Assembly: GCA_016713425.1 (NCBI GenBank)
Contig: JADJPE010000005.1
Span: 1,612,001-1,676,000 of the forward strand
DNA: 64,000 nt
Reading direction: 5' to 3'
Source: Deltaproteobacteria bacterium
Lineage (GTDB): Bacteria; Myxococcota; Kuafuiibacteriia; Kuafuiibacteriales; Kuafuiibacteriaceae
Each line of letters starts with the position of its first letter. The stretch's first letter is position 1. The notes below the pieces were generated by a model that was not told the DNA's origin, made no database searches, and saw only the letters and a program-made list of their open reading frames with translations. The translations under genes and the position numbers were made by a program. Shown here piece after piece: positions 25,900 to 34,091 of the stretch.

Positions 25900-27998
25900 T
25901 CGCTTCGAGACGCAGCGCGTACTCGCTGAGTGTTCCGCGGGCCGGTCCGCATGTTCCCCGTCGGTCGCTGCGCACGCGGGGCGCGCTTTCGGCGATCTGG
26001 ATTGCGTGCCTGTTGCTGCCAGGCGCTGGGGCCGTTGCGGGTGCCGGTGCTGAAACTCGTGGTGCCGTTGGCGATCCCGTTCCCGTTCCCGTTCCCGTTC
26101 CTGGTGCTGGAACTGGTGCTGGAACTGGTGCTGGAACTGGTGGTGCGGGTGCCTCTTTGGCTTCGCCTTCGCCCTCCTTGGACCACCATGCGGGGACGGT
26201 TCCGCCCCCGACCATCGATCTGTCGGCCGTTCGGTCGGCGTTGGCGTCGGCGTCGGCGTCGGCCGCCGGTCGGCCGCAACTTCATCCGCGGATTGTGCTT
26301 CGAGACCTCGCGGGGCGACCGGTCCAAGTGAGTGGCGAAGCTGTTTCACCTGAGACCACGTGCGACGGATGTCATGACGTCGCGTGGATTCTTGGCCACA
26401 GCAGCCATGCGCGCCTGTCTGCTTTCGCGGGGTCTGATGCGGACGATTCAGCATCCGGGAGGCTCGGCCTCGCTGCGGCTCCAAGCTGCTTCTACTGCCA
26501 CCTACCGAAAGCAGATCGCTCCGCGTGGGACGCGGAGAACGACACCGCCGATCGCAGGTTTGCGAACACGGCGCTACTTCGTTCGATGGGGATCGTGCGC
26601 AAGTCGGAATCGGGCGCATGGGACTGGAACCCCGCGGCTTTTGCGGCGGATCAAACGGTTGATCCCAGTCGATTCGAGATTCGGCCTCCCGATATAGCGA
26701 CGTGCGGGTCGTGTCACGGCAAGGTCCAGATCGCCGAGGCGCCGTTGTCCTTCGAGGCGGAAGCGTTTGGTCGCCGAACGTTGACTTCGAGGACGGGCGT
26801 CATCTTCTCAGACCAGAGGATCAGCGAATCGTCTCTGAATCTCGAAAACAAGGCGACGCTGACCCGCCCCTGGGACGTTCACACCGAACGGCTGCTCGCC
26901 TGCCGCCACTGTCACTTCTCGCCGAACCATCCCGCGTATGCGAACCGATCTCGCGGTTCGCTCGCCTTCGAGCCGCGTCGGCTCGAGCTTGCCGAGTATC
27001 TCGTTCGGCCGGACCACCGACTGGCGCGTGGTGGTAAGGGGCCGGTCGATCACGCGCGGATGCGAAGATGCGAGAATTGTCATCGCGCCGAAGAGACCCA
27101 CGGGTGGCTGCCCAGAATGGCGCGTCACCTAAGCAAGCTGTCCTGCGAAGGTTGCCACATCGACCGGTTGTTCATTCCAACGCAAGCCGAGGTGGACTGG
27201 ACCGTGCCCGCGACGCCGGATGCGCCCACGCTTCGTTATCGTGGGATCAACGAGATGGCATCACAATCGGCAGCATCCGACGACGCATTCTTCCGGGGCT
27301 ACACCCCGGTGCTCCTCAGCAACCCCGATCTTCGCCCCTACAACCTGATTACGACCTGGAGATGGGTCGCGCCGTCTTCGAATGGGTCGTCGAAGACTAT
27401 TGATCAGACCACGCTCTCGCGCATCTTTTTTGAAGATGGGCGCTATCGGCCCGAGGTCATCGCCGCGCTCGATCTCAACCACGACGGTGTGCTCGATCTC
27501 GCGGAGCGGAACCTCGGAACTCGCGCGCGCTTCGAGGCGCTTGCGCGCATCCTGGTGCAAGCGGGGATTTCAGCGCCGCGTATCGAAGGACGTGTGGAAT
27601 CGGTACCGGTGCATCACGGTGTTGGGCCGGCCCGAACGGCGTCGCGCACTTGCGCAAATTGCCACGATAAGGCCTCGCGAGTCGTGCAACCGATGACCTT
27701 GTCATCCCATCCGCCCTACGAAGCCGCCATTGTGTCGACGGGGTCATCTCTCCCGGGCAAGATCGCACGCGATGATCGAGGCGCGTTGGTTTTTGAGCCG
27801 GAAGCGAGCCGTTTGGGTGTGCACGTCTTTGGACTCAGCGCGGGGTCGCTCGTCGACCCGCTTGGACTCCTCATCGTGGCGGCAACGCTCGTGGCGGCAG
27901 CACTTCACGGAGCACTTCGGATCTTGTCGGCGCGGAGGCGGCGCCCGACCTCTGCGCGAGGTTCAGCGCGAGGTTCAGCGCGAGGTGGAGACGTATGA
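25896..27998 (+). CDS. Heptaheme cytochrome c with C-terminal membrane anchor
   Basis: 700 residues, overlapping the OTR gene by ATGA. After a signal region (ALSAIWIACLLLPGAGAVAG) there is a Val-Pro and Gly-Thr repeat linker. Seven CXXCH sites are present: CDGCH, CFYCH, CGSCH, CRHCH, CENCH, CEGCH and, ~180 residues after the sixth, CANCH. Between the last two hemes sits an EF-hand-like loop (DLNHDGVLDLAE), a possible Ca2+ site. A single helix near the C-terminus (LLIVAATLVAAALHGALRIL) and an Arg/Ser tail suggest membrane attachment. I do not recognise a named family. Position suggests an electron carrier between the cytochrome b and the octaheme enzyme. Confidence 0.85.
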   Translation: MIASRRSAYSLSVPRAGPHVPRRSLRTRGALSAIWIACLLLPGAGAVAGAGAETRGAVGDPVPVPVPVPGAGTGAGTGAGTGGAGASLASPSPSLDHHAGTVPPPTIDLSAVRSALASASASAAGRPQLHPRIVLRDLAGRPVQVSGEAVSPETTCDGCHDVAWILGHSSHARLSAFAGSDADDSASGRLGLAAAPSCFYCHLPKADRSAWDAENDTADRRFANTALLRSMGIVRKSESGAWDWNPAAFAADQTVDPSRFEIRPPDIATCGSCHGKVQIAEAPLSFEAEAFGRRTLTSRTGVIFSDQRISESSLNLENKATLTRPWDVHTERLLACRHCHFSPNHPAYANRSRGSLAFEPRRLELAEYLVRPDHRLARGGKGPVDHARMRRCENCHRAEETHGWLPRMARHLSKLSCEGCHIDRLFIPTQAEVDWTVPATPDAPTLRYRGINEMASQSAASDDAFFRGYTPVLLSNPDLRPYNLITTWRWVAPSSNGSSKTIDQTTLSRIFFEDGRYRPEVIAALDLNHDGVLDLAERNLGTRARFEALARILVQAGISAPRIEGRVESVPVHHGVGPARTASRTCANCHDKASRVVQPMTLSSHPPYEAAIVSTGSSLPGKIARDDRGALVFEPEASRLGVHVFGLSAGSLVDPLGLLIVAATLVAAALHGALRILSARRRRPTSARGSARGSARGGDV
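26074..26150 (+). repeat. Short tandem repeats coding a Val-Pro / Gly-Ala-Gly-Thr linker
   Basis: Four 6-bp units (cccgtt) followed by three 12-bp units (ggtgctggaact) encode VPVPVPVP then GAGTGAGTGAGT in the heptaheme cytochrome, between its signal region and the first heme. Both unit lengths preserve frame. Confidence 0.9.
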
Positions 27999-28669
27999 GA
28001 CGCATCCAAGTGTATTCGGTGTTCGAACGCATATGGCATTGGCTCCAAGCAATGAGCATTCTGCTTCTTCTCGTGACGGGCGCGGAGATCCACCGCCCTT
28101 CGACGGTGGGGATTCTTGGGTTTGCGAGTGCGGTTTGGCTCCACGAGTGGCTCGCGATATTCCTGGTTTCGAATGCGTTTCTGTCGCTGTTTTACCACTT
28201 GGCGACCGGTGCGCTCCAGAAGTTCATCCCCGACTCGCGGGACTTCTTTTCGCTCGCCGTGGGACAAGCGAAGTACTACCTCTACGGCATCTTCACGGGT
28301 GCACCGCATCCCATTCGAAGGGCTGCCAGTCAGCGTCTCAATGTGCTCCAACAACTGACGTACGTGCTCTTGCTCAACGTCGCGCTACCCCTTCAAGTGT
28401 CGACGGGAATCTTGATGTGGAAGGCCGATGATTGGTCTTCGCTGGTCGGGCGTCTCGGCGGTCTTGGCGTCGTCGCTCAGGTGCACGTCGCGATGGCCTG
28501 GATGATGGGCGCCTTCGTGATCATGCACGTCTACCTCACGACGACGGGACGCACGCCGATGGCGCACATGCGGTCCATGATCTCGGGCTGGGACTACGAA
28601 GAAGAAGGACATGAATCGAGCGCGTCGACGAAGCGCTCGGAGGAGGTGTCACATGGGACCGAAGTCTGA
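27995..28669 (+). CDS. Cytochrome b561-type di-heme membrane subunit
   Basis: 224 residues with four or five membrane helices and the pattern of thiosulfate-reductase/hydrogenase-type cytochrome b subunits. Candidate heme-ligand histidines sit at the start (FERIWHWLQAM), in helix two (LFYHLATG, after AVWLHEWLAIF) and near the end (QVHVAMAW and FVIMHVYLTTTG). Such subunits exchange electrons between quinones in the inner membrane and periplasmic cytochromes. The overlap (ATGA) with the heptaheme gene argues that they form one complex. The C-terminal tail overlaps the next gene by 17 bases. Confidence 0.9.
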   Translation: MRRIQVYSVFERIWHWLQAMSILLLLVTGAEIHRPSTVGILGFASAVWLHEWLAIFLVSNAFLSLFYHLATGALQKFIPDSRDFFSLAVGQAKYYLYGIFTGAPHPIRRAASQRLNVLQQLTYVLLLNVALPLQVSTGILMWKADDWSSLVGRLGGLGVVAQVHVAMAWMMGAFVIMHVYLTTTGRTPMAHMRSMISGWDYEEEGHESSASTKRSEEVSHGTEV

Positions 28670-29267
28670 AGACTCGCTCGATACTTCGGGTCTCGAGCGC
28701 GTGCGGCAATCGCGCGCACGGCATTCGCGCACGCGGCATTCGCGCACGCGGCATTCGCGCGCACGGCCGTACTGGAACCCGTACCTCAGCGGCGTCGCTC
28801 TTGGGTTCGTGCTCTTCATCTCGTATGTCCTGACGGGACACGGTCTTGGGGCCTCGGGCGGCCTCGCGCGTGCCGTCACCGCCGTACTCAAAGTCATCGC
28901 GCCTTCGAGTGTGGACCACAACGGATTCTTCGCCTCGTTCGGAGGTGGCGCGCGGAGTCCGCTCGACTCGTGGATTGTGTGGGAGATCCTCGGCGTCATC
29001 CTGGGCGGTGCGCTTTCCGGTTTCCTTGGACGGCGGCTTTTTCCGGAGACTCAACGCGGGCCCCGGTTGTCGCGGAACGCCCGTTGGGTGATCGCGCTCG
29101 CCGGAGGACTCATCGTTGGCTGGAGCACTCAGCTCTCGCGTGGCTGCACTTCGGGGCAAGCGCTCTCGGGGGGTGCAGTTCTGGCCGCCGGGAGCTGGGC
29201 GTTCATGTTCTCCGTCTTCGGCGGTGCATACCTCGTCGCCTATCCGTTCCGAAAGCTCTGGAGGTAG
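28653..29267 (+). CDS. YeeE/YedE-family sulfur transporter, half 1 (TsuA-like)
   Basis: 204 residues; the ATG at 28653 follows GGAGG by seven bases. An Arg/His-rich repeat tail of ~20 residues precedes the membrane part (about four to five helices). The family's Cys motif is present as WSTQLSRGCTSGQALSGGAVLAAGSW. TsuA of Spirochaeta thermophila, a YeeE/YedE protein, imports thiosulfate through a line of such cysteines. Here the carrier is split into two genes, the next being the second half. The likely cargo is thiosulfate or another sulfur species, consistent with the neighbouring redox proteins and rhodanese. Confidence 0.88.
   Translation: MGPKSEDSLDTSGLERVRQSRARHSRTRHSRTRHSRARPYWNPYLSGVALGFVLFISYVLTGHGLGASGGLARAVTAVLKVIAPSSVDHNGFFASFGGGARSPLDSWIVWEILGVILGGALSGFLGRRLFPETQRGPRLSRNARWVIALAGGLIVGWSTQLSRGCTSGQALSGGAVLAAGSWAFMFSVFGGAYLVAYPFRKLWR
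28704..28763 (+). repeat. 15-bp tandem repeat (RHSRT) in the N-terminus of YeeE half 1
   Basis: Four 15-bp units (cggcattcgcgcacg and variants) encode RQSRA, RHSRT, RHSRT, RHSRA ahead of the first membrane helix, giving a strongly basic cytoplasmic-type N-terminus. Confidence 0.92.
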
Positions 29268-29274
29268 CGAAGCG

Positions 29275-29880
29275 ATGGCACCTTTCGATCCAACGGGTTG
29301 GGGATCTTGGGCGGAGCCTCTCATTCACGTGCTCCTCGGCATTGGGTTCGGTTTTGTGCTCGAGCGGGCGGGATTCGGAAGCGCACGCAAGCTCACATCG
29401 CAGTTCTACTTGAACGATCTAGCGGTCATGAAGGTGATGTTTACTGCGATCTTGACCGCGATGATCCTGATCTTCGGGTGTGTCACGATCGGGTGGCTCG
29501 ACTTCGATCAAATCTTCGTCTCGCCAACCTTTCTGTGGCCGCAAATCGTCGGCGGGCTGCTCTTTGGTGTTGGCTTTGTGATCGGCGGCTATTGTCCCGG
29601 GACGGCTGTCGTTGCGGCGAGCAACCTGAAGATCGATGCGTTCTTCTTCGTCGGCGGTCTCCTCTTCGGAATTCTTGGGTTCGGGTACACGGTACCCGCC
29701 ATCGAGCTCTTTTGGCACAATGCGGGCGCGCGTGGGGTCGAGACACTGCCCCAAGTCTTCGGCGTCGACCCTCCGGTAGCCGTATTGGGCGTTGTGCTCC
29801 TTGCGCTCGGGATGTTCGCGGGGGGCGAATGGATCGAGCGGCGGGTCGCGGGATCCGCGGAAACGGGAGAAAAGAAGTGA
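29275..29880 (+). CDS. YeeE/YedE-family sulfur transporter, half 2
   Basis: 201 residues, about five membrane helices. The second conserved Cys motif of the family is VIGGYCPGTAVVAASN; it also has FVLERAGFGSARKLTSQFY near the N-terminus, typical of the YeeE/YedE half. The start at 29275 is preceded by ggaggtagcg and lies eight bases after the stop of half 1. The two halves together should make one transporter unit. A GTGA overlap couples it to the rhodanese gene. Confidence 0.9.
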   Translation: MAPFDPTGWGSWAEPLIHVLLGIGFGFVLERAGFGSARKLTSQFYLNDLAVMKVMFTAILTAMILIFGCVTIGWLDFDQIFVSPTFLWPQIVGGLLFGVGFVIGGYCPGTAVVAASNLKIDAFFFVGGLLFGILGFGYTVPAIELFWHNAGARGVETLPQVFGVDPPVAVLGVVLLALGMFAGGEWIERRVAGSAETGEKK

Positions 29881-30479
29881 ACGAGCGACGATGGCCCAAG
29901 CGTTTGGGCGCCGCCTCTCTGATTTTCTTGTCCGGCTTGATGATCACCGCGTGGAGACCCCTTGCGTCACGCCGTACGCGATCGCTGTCCGCGAAAATCG
30001 AAGCGGCCATCCAGAGTCGCTCCATTCACGTGTCTCCATCCGAGCTCGCGGTTCTCATGCGCGACCGGGATCTCGCACTTACGGTTCTCGACCTGCGCGA
30101 CGAAGAGGCGTTCAACCGCTTCCACCTGCTCGACGCGCGACGGTTCGTCCCCGACGCTCGTTCCGTCGAAGGTCTCGTGCAAAATGCGCGCGCCAAGCGC
30201 GTGATCATGCTCGTCGGCGAAGACGGCGATACGCCCAACGCCGCTGCGCGAGCGCTCATGCTTCGCGGTCTTCCGAACGTGTACGTCCTCGACGGCGGGA
30301 TTCCGGCGTGGCTGTCATTGTTCTCGATACTGCCCGGTGGTCCGCTCGAAAAGGGAGCACTGGGAGCGCGGCAGCCGGCGAGCGCCCCAGACCTTTCGCT
30401 GGTTCAGCTCCCGGAGTTCGAGAGGAAGGTCAAGCTCGCAGCCCAGGGCAAGAAGAAGGCGGGCGGCTGCGGGGGGTAG
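29877..30479 (+). CDS. Rhodanese-like domain protein lacking the catalytic Cys
   Basis: 200 residues from a GTG at 29877 that overlaps the previous stop by four bases. An N-terminal hydrophobic segment (LGAASLIFLSGLMITAW) anchors or exports it. The rhodanese fold is visible (LTVLDLRDEEAFNRFHLLDA, then VYVLDGGIPAWLS). The loop that normally reads Cys-R-x-G is VIMLVGEDGDTPNAAAR, with no cysteine. The only cysteine of the mature part is in the C-terminal tail (KKKAGGCGG). It may therefore be a non-catalytic partner, or use the tail Cys as a swinging sulfur carrier for material brought in by the YeeE/YedE pair; that is inference. Confidence 0.85.
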   Translation: MNERRWPKRLGAASLIFLSGLMITAWRPLASRRTRSLSAKIEAAIQSRSIHVSPSELAVLMRDRDLALTVLDLRDEEAFNRFHLLDARRFVPDARSVEGLVQNARAKRVIMLVGEDGDTPNAAARALMLRGLPNVYVLDGGIPAWLSLFSILPGGPLEKGALGARQPASAPDLSLVQLPEFERKVKLAAQGKKKAGGCGG

Positions 30480-30648
30480 TGGGCAAAGCACCCGTGGCGC
30501 CGCCGCCGCCACATGCGCTCACCGATCTCTGTCCGATGAGCCCATTTCGCCGTCGTTCGGGTTGGAATAGCTCCTGCTAGGCCGGCAGTTCGCGGGCGCG
30601 CTTCGTGCTGCTCATGCACGGGCCCTGCGTTCAATAGGAGAAGATTCC

Positions 30649-32388
30649 ATGCTGCACGTACGCTCCAATATCGCGCGGATTTTGTTCCGCAAGCTATCCG
30701 TCATCGGAGGCATTGCCCTCTCAATGGCATCGTCGTCGGCGCTCGGACAATCGACGTCGACGGCACAGCTCAGCGCGGCTCAGGTCTCGGGTCTTCCGGG
30801 CACCGAGGTCGACCTAGATGTCCTGTTCTCCTCCGGATCCGGCCCGATAAGCGCGCTGCGGTTCGAGCTCTTGCTACCGAGTGCGGCTGCCTATGTCTCG
30901 ACGACTGCGGGTGCCGCCGCCACCGCGGCGGGGAAAAGCACGACTGCATCCGCGATTGAGAGCGGCGTTCGGGTCCTCGTCTTTGGACTGAACTCGGACG
31001 CGATCGCAGACGGTGTCGTCGCGAGGATCAAGGTGGCCATCGATGGGGCCGCAAGCGCGGGCACGGTGGCGGTTACGATGCGCGTTCTCGATGCCTCGAG
31101 TCCGTCCGGGCAGATCGTCGAGCTGGCGGGGATGGATGGGGCCATCACGGTCGAAGGTATCGGCCCGCAGTGTGGAGATGGCACGATCGATCCGGGAGAG
31201 ACATGCGATCCGCCCGGAAGTTGCCCGACGGCGTGTGATGACGGCGACGTCTGTACTGTGGACCAATTGGTCGGGATTGCTTCCGACTGCACGGCTTCTT
31301 GCGCGTTCTCCGCCATCACGCAGTGCCTTGACGGCGATGGATGTTGTGCGGCTGGCTGCAACAGCACGAACGACGACGACTGTGAACCCGTCGAGACGCC
31401 CTCGTGTGATGACAACGACGGCGATGGTTTTGGCCTCGTGGCGGACGGGTGTGCAGAAACGGCCATCGACTGCGACGATGCCCGAGCGGACGTCCATCCG
31501 GGGGCGGAAGAGATCTGCGACAACATCGATGACGACTGTGACGGTCAGATCGACGAAGGATTCGACCTCCAAACCGACGGGGCGAACTGTGGTGTTTGCG
31601 GCAATGCTTGTGCGGCTGAACAGACATGCATCCAGGGCGCGTGCGCCGATGCCAACCCCGAGCCTGATCCTGCACCCGAGCCCGATCCTGCACCCGAGCC
31701 CGATCCTGCACCCGAGCCCGATCCTACACCCGAGCCCGATCCTGCACCCGAACCCGACCCCGCACCCGAGAGCGGATTGACCGTGTCGCCACCGGACCCC
31801 GGGAGCGCGGGCTCGCGGAGCATCGTCATCGTACGTGGCGCGACGCCCGGCGGATATGTCCAGCTTGCATACGGCTTCAAGCTTGGAGAGAGCTCGGTGC
31901 GTCGGTGTCCCGATGCGAGCTTCGGTATTCGGAAGACCTGGGTGACGTTGTCCAAAGCTGATGCCGACGGCGTGGCGAGGTTTCGACTTCGCGTGGCGCG
32001 ATGGGCGGGTGGACTAAAGATCTATCTCCAAGCTGCGGACCGAACCTCCTGCGACCTCTCGGATGTCATCGAGCACCGGTTCACGCGTTACCGCGATGCT
32101 CGTGACGAGAGCACCAGCTTGAGTCGGCTCTCAGCCAACGGCGGCGAACCGACAGGTGACGATCTCGAGGCCTTCTTCGAGGCGAACGGTGAGCTCGATG
32201 GTGAGAGGCTTCTCGAAGTTGATGCAGAACCCGTCGACGAGGTGTCTGGCATGAGCTGCGCGGCTACGCATGGGCGTGGTCATGGATCCCCGGCGGACAT
32301 CGCGTTCGCCGTCGGCTTGCTCGGCCTTTCGGTGCTGCGGCGATTCCGGCGTGTTCGGTTTGGTCGCGGGGGAGGGGCACGGGCATGA
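30649..32388 (+). CDS. Cohesin-like surface protein with MYXO-CTERM-type tail
   Basis: 579 residues; aggagaag precedes the ATG. Signal peptide ~1-33 (SVIGGIALSMASSSALG). Residues ~38-169 resemble a cohesin domain: AAQVSGLPGTEVDLDVLFSS at the start, a central RVLVFGLNSDAIADGVVARI, and a closing GAITVEG strand. Next come Cys-rich CGDGTIDPGETCD and a MopE-like metal-binding unit (DNDGDGFG, IDCDDARADVHPGAEEICD, NIDDDCDGQIDEG), a PEPDPA repeat linker, a ~110-residue beta-type domain and a C-terminal Cys, hydrophobic helix and Arg cluster (MSCAATHG, then IAFAVGLLGLSVLRRFRR), like myxosortase substrates. The next gene, overlapping by ATGA, encodes a dockerin, so a secreted receptor role is likely. 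Confidence 0.82.
   Translation: MLHVRSNIARILFRKLSVIGGIALSMASSSALGQSTSTAQLSAAQVSGLPGTEVDLDVLFSSGSGPISALRFELLLPSAAAYVSTTAGAAATAAGKSTTASAIESGVRVLVFGLNSDAIADGVVARIKVAIDGAASAGTVAVTMRVLDASSPSGQIVELAGMDGAITVEGIGPQCGDGTIDPGETCDPPGSCPTACDDGDVCTVDQLVGIASDCTASCAFSAITQCLDGDGCCAAGCNSTNDDDCEPVETPSCDDNDGDGFGLVADGCAETAIDCDDARADVHPGAEEICDNIDDDCDGQIDEGFDLQTDGANCGVCGNACAAEQTCIQGACADANPEPDPAPEPDPAPEPDPAPEPDPTPEPDPAPEPDPAPESGLTVSPPDPGSAGSRSIVIVRGATPGGYVQLAYGFKLGESSVRRCPDASFGIRKTWVTLSKADADGVARFRLRVARWAGGLKIYLQAADRTSCDLSDVIEHRFTRYRDARDESTSLSRLSANGGEPTGDDLEAFFEANGELDGERLLEVDAEPVDEVSGMSCAATHGRGHGSPADIAFAVGLLGLSVLRRFRRVRFGRGGGARA
31657..31764 (+). repeat. In-frame 18-bp tandem repeat (PEPDPA), 6 copies
   Basis: Six 18-bp units (cccgagcccgatcctgca) encode PEPDPA with one Ala to Thr change, between the metal-binding region and the C-terminal domain of the cohesin-like protein. 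It is probably an extended acidic spacer. Confidence 0.96.
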
Positions 32389-34091
32389 GGACGATGCGTA
32401 GGCCAAAAAATCAACGGAAGTGGACGCTCGATATGGGTGTTCGGTACGCGACGACAGCATTGGTTCTTGTCGGCGCTGGAGTCGAGCTTTCCGCCTGCCA
32501 GGGAGACGAGGTGTCGGCCGCGGCCGCTTCGTCCGGTGGCGTGGGCGGCCATGAAGCGGATGTTGGGATGGCGTCTCGGGGCGGTGACGGAATCGGGCAG
32601 GTTCAATCGGCGCTTCTTGCGGGGGATCTCAATCGCGACTACGCCGTGAACATCGCCGACCTTCAGCAGCTCGTGAACGTTCTTCTCGGATCCGAGACGA
32701 ACCCGCTGGTGGTGGGGCGCGCCGACTTCGATGGGAATGGTTCAGTCGCGATCGGCGATCTCCAGCAGCTCGTCAACTTGCTCCTGAGTTGCGGCGGAAA
32801 CGGGGACGCATGCACGTGCCAGCCTGGAGATGATCCCACCTTTTTCGACCGCAGTGTCGAGATCGCGGGGGCTCAGCGAAGCACGACCGATGTTCAGATC
32901 GCAGACTTCGACCGCGACGGCCTCTTGGATATTGCGTGGGCGAGTCAATTCGGCGGCGGCGTGTCGCCACCGGGCGGAATCGACGTCAGCTTCAACATGG
33001 GGGGCGGTCAGTTCGAGACGCAGATCATTGGCGATGAGAACAGCATCGGATCGTGGTCGTTTCTGCTGCCGGTCGATGTCGACGGCGATGGTTATCTGGA
33101 CCTCGTAACGAGCCGGCCGGCGCTTGCGGTCGGTGTCGCTGAGGTTTCGCTTTTCCTCAACGACACGTTGGGCGGCTTCCAACTCGATGCGGCGGCCATT
33201 CCACTCCTTACCGGCGGCGAGGATGGCATTGTCTTCGGTCGAGTGGCCGCGATGGATATCGAAGGAGACGGTGACCAGGACCTCGTCGTCCCCATGTCGT
33301 TCTCCGGCGATTTCACGCAAGGTCGGCCCAACATTCTGCTCATCAACGATGGAACGGGAACCTTCTCGCGCGACACTCAGGGCCGGCTCCCGAGTTTCGA
33401 TCCGACGAACAACTATTCGTTTTGCGTTGCGACGGGTGATGTGAACGGAGACGGCGCCCCAGATCTGTTCGTGGGCGAGGGCGAGCAGCGCCAGCGCCTC
33501 TTGGTCAACGATGGCGATGGCTTCTTCGTCGACCAGTCGGAGGATGACGGCGCGGGACGACCACGTCTTCCACCCGACACGATGCGTGGCTACGAGTGCC
33601 AGTTCTTCGATGTCGACGAAGACGGGGACCTCGATGTTGTCGTCGTCAACGACGCGACGATCGTCAACGGCGTTCCAACGGGGCATCCGGCGCAGCTCTT
33701 CGTGAACGACGGGGCAGGATATTTCACGGTGAGGACGTTACCGAGCGCAGCCGGTGGACCGTATGACAACCGCGGCGTGGCCCTTGGCGATGTGAACGGA
33801 GACCGTCTCCCGGATCTGATCATCGGCTCGGACAACTATACGATGACCCACAACGGTCATGGGGTCGAAGTCCTTCTCGGACAGTGCGATGGCACGTTCG
33901 TACCCGCTGGCGGTCTTCCGAATCTGACACAGGGGCTTCTCGGAATTGCGGTGGCGGACTTCGATGGCGACGGGCACGTCGACATCGCGGGCGCGGTCGC
34001 GTCGCCCGACGCCACGAGCAGCTACGCCAACCTGCTCCTGATGGGGCGCTCGTCGCGTGCATCGGGCATAGAAGAGAGATCTTCGGAATAG
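32385..34091 (+). CDS. Dockerin plus FG-GAP/VCBS beta-propeller lipoprotein
   Basis: 568 residues, start overlapping the cohesin-like gene (ATGA). Signal peptide with lipobox VELSAC (Cys 38). Residues ~78-135 form a type I dockerin: two Ca2+-loop/helix repeats, DLNRDYAVNIADLQQLVNVL and DFDGNGSVAIGDLQQLVNLL, with Ca2+ ligands at the expected positions 1, 3, 5 and 12. From ~155 to the end are about seven FG-GAP/VCBS repeats with the marks ADFDRDGLLDIAWA, VDVDGDGYLDLV, GDVNGDGAPDLFVGEG, FDVDEDGDLDVVV, GDVNGDRLPDLIIGSD and ADFDGDGHVDIAGA, expected to fold as an integrin-like beta-propeller. It may dock to the neighbouring protein. Its 3' end overlaps treZ by 70 bases, convergently. Confidence 0.88.
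   Translation: MRTMRRPKNQRKWTLDMGVRYATTALVLVGAGVELSACQGDEVSAAAASSGGVGGHEADVGMASRGGDGIGQVQSALLAGDLNRDYAVNIADLQQLVNVLLGSETNPLVVGRADFDGNGSVAIGDLQQLVNLLLSCGGNGDACTCQPGDDPTFFDRSVEIAGAQRSTTDVQIADFDRDGLLDIAWASQFGGGVSPPGGIDVSFNMGGGQFETQIIGDENSIGSWSFLLPVDVDGDGYLDLVTSRPALAVGVAEVSLFLNDTLGGFQLDAAAIPLLTGGEDGIVFGRVAAMDIEGDGDQDLVVPMSFSGDFTQGRPNILLINDGTGTFSRDTQGRLPSFDPTNNYSFCVATGDVNGDGAPDLFVGEGEQRQRLLVNDGDGFFVDQSEDDGAGRPRLPPDTMRGYECQFFDVDEDGDLDVVVVNDATIVNGVPTGHPAQLFVNDGAGYFTVRTLPSAAGGPYDNRGVALGDVNGDRLPDLIIGSDNYTMTHNGHGVEVLLGQCDGTFVPAGGLPNLTQGLLGIAVADFDGDGHVDIAGAVASPDATSSYANLLLMGRSSRASGIEERSSE

Noticed and set aside
24679..26619. 646-codon minus-strand open frame opposite the cytochrome genes
   Set aside because: Arg/Pro/Thr-rich shadow of two heme proteins with intact CXXCH series on the plus strand; no motif of its own.
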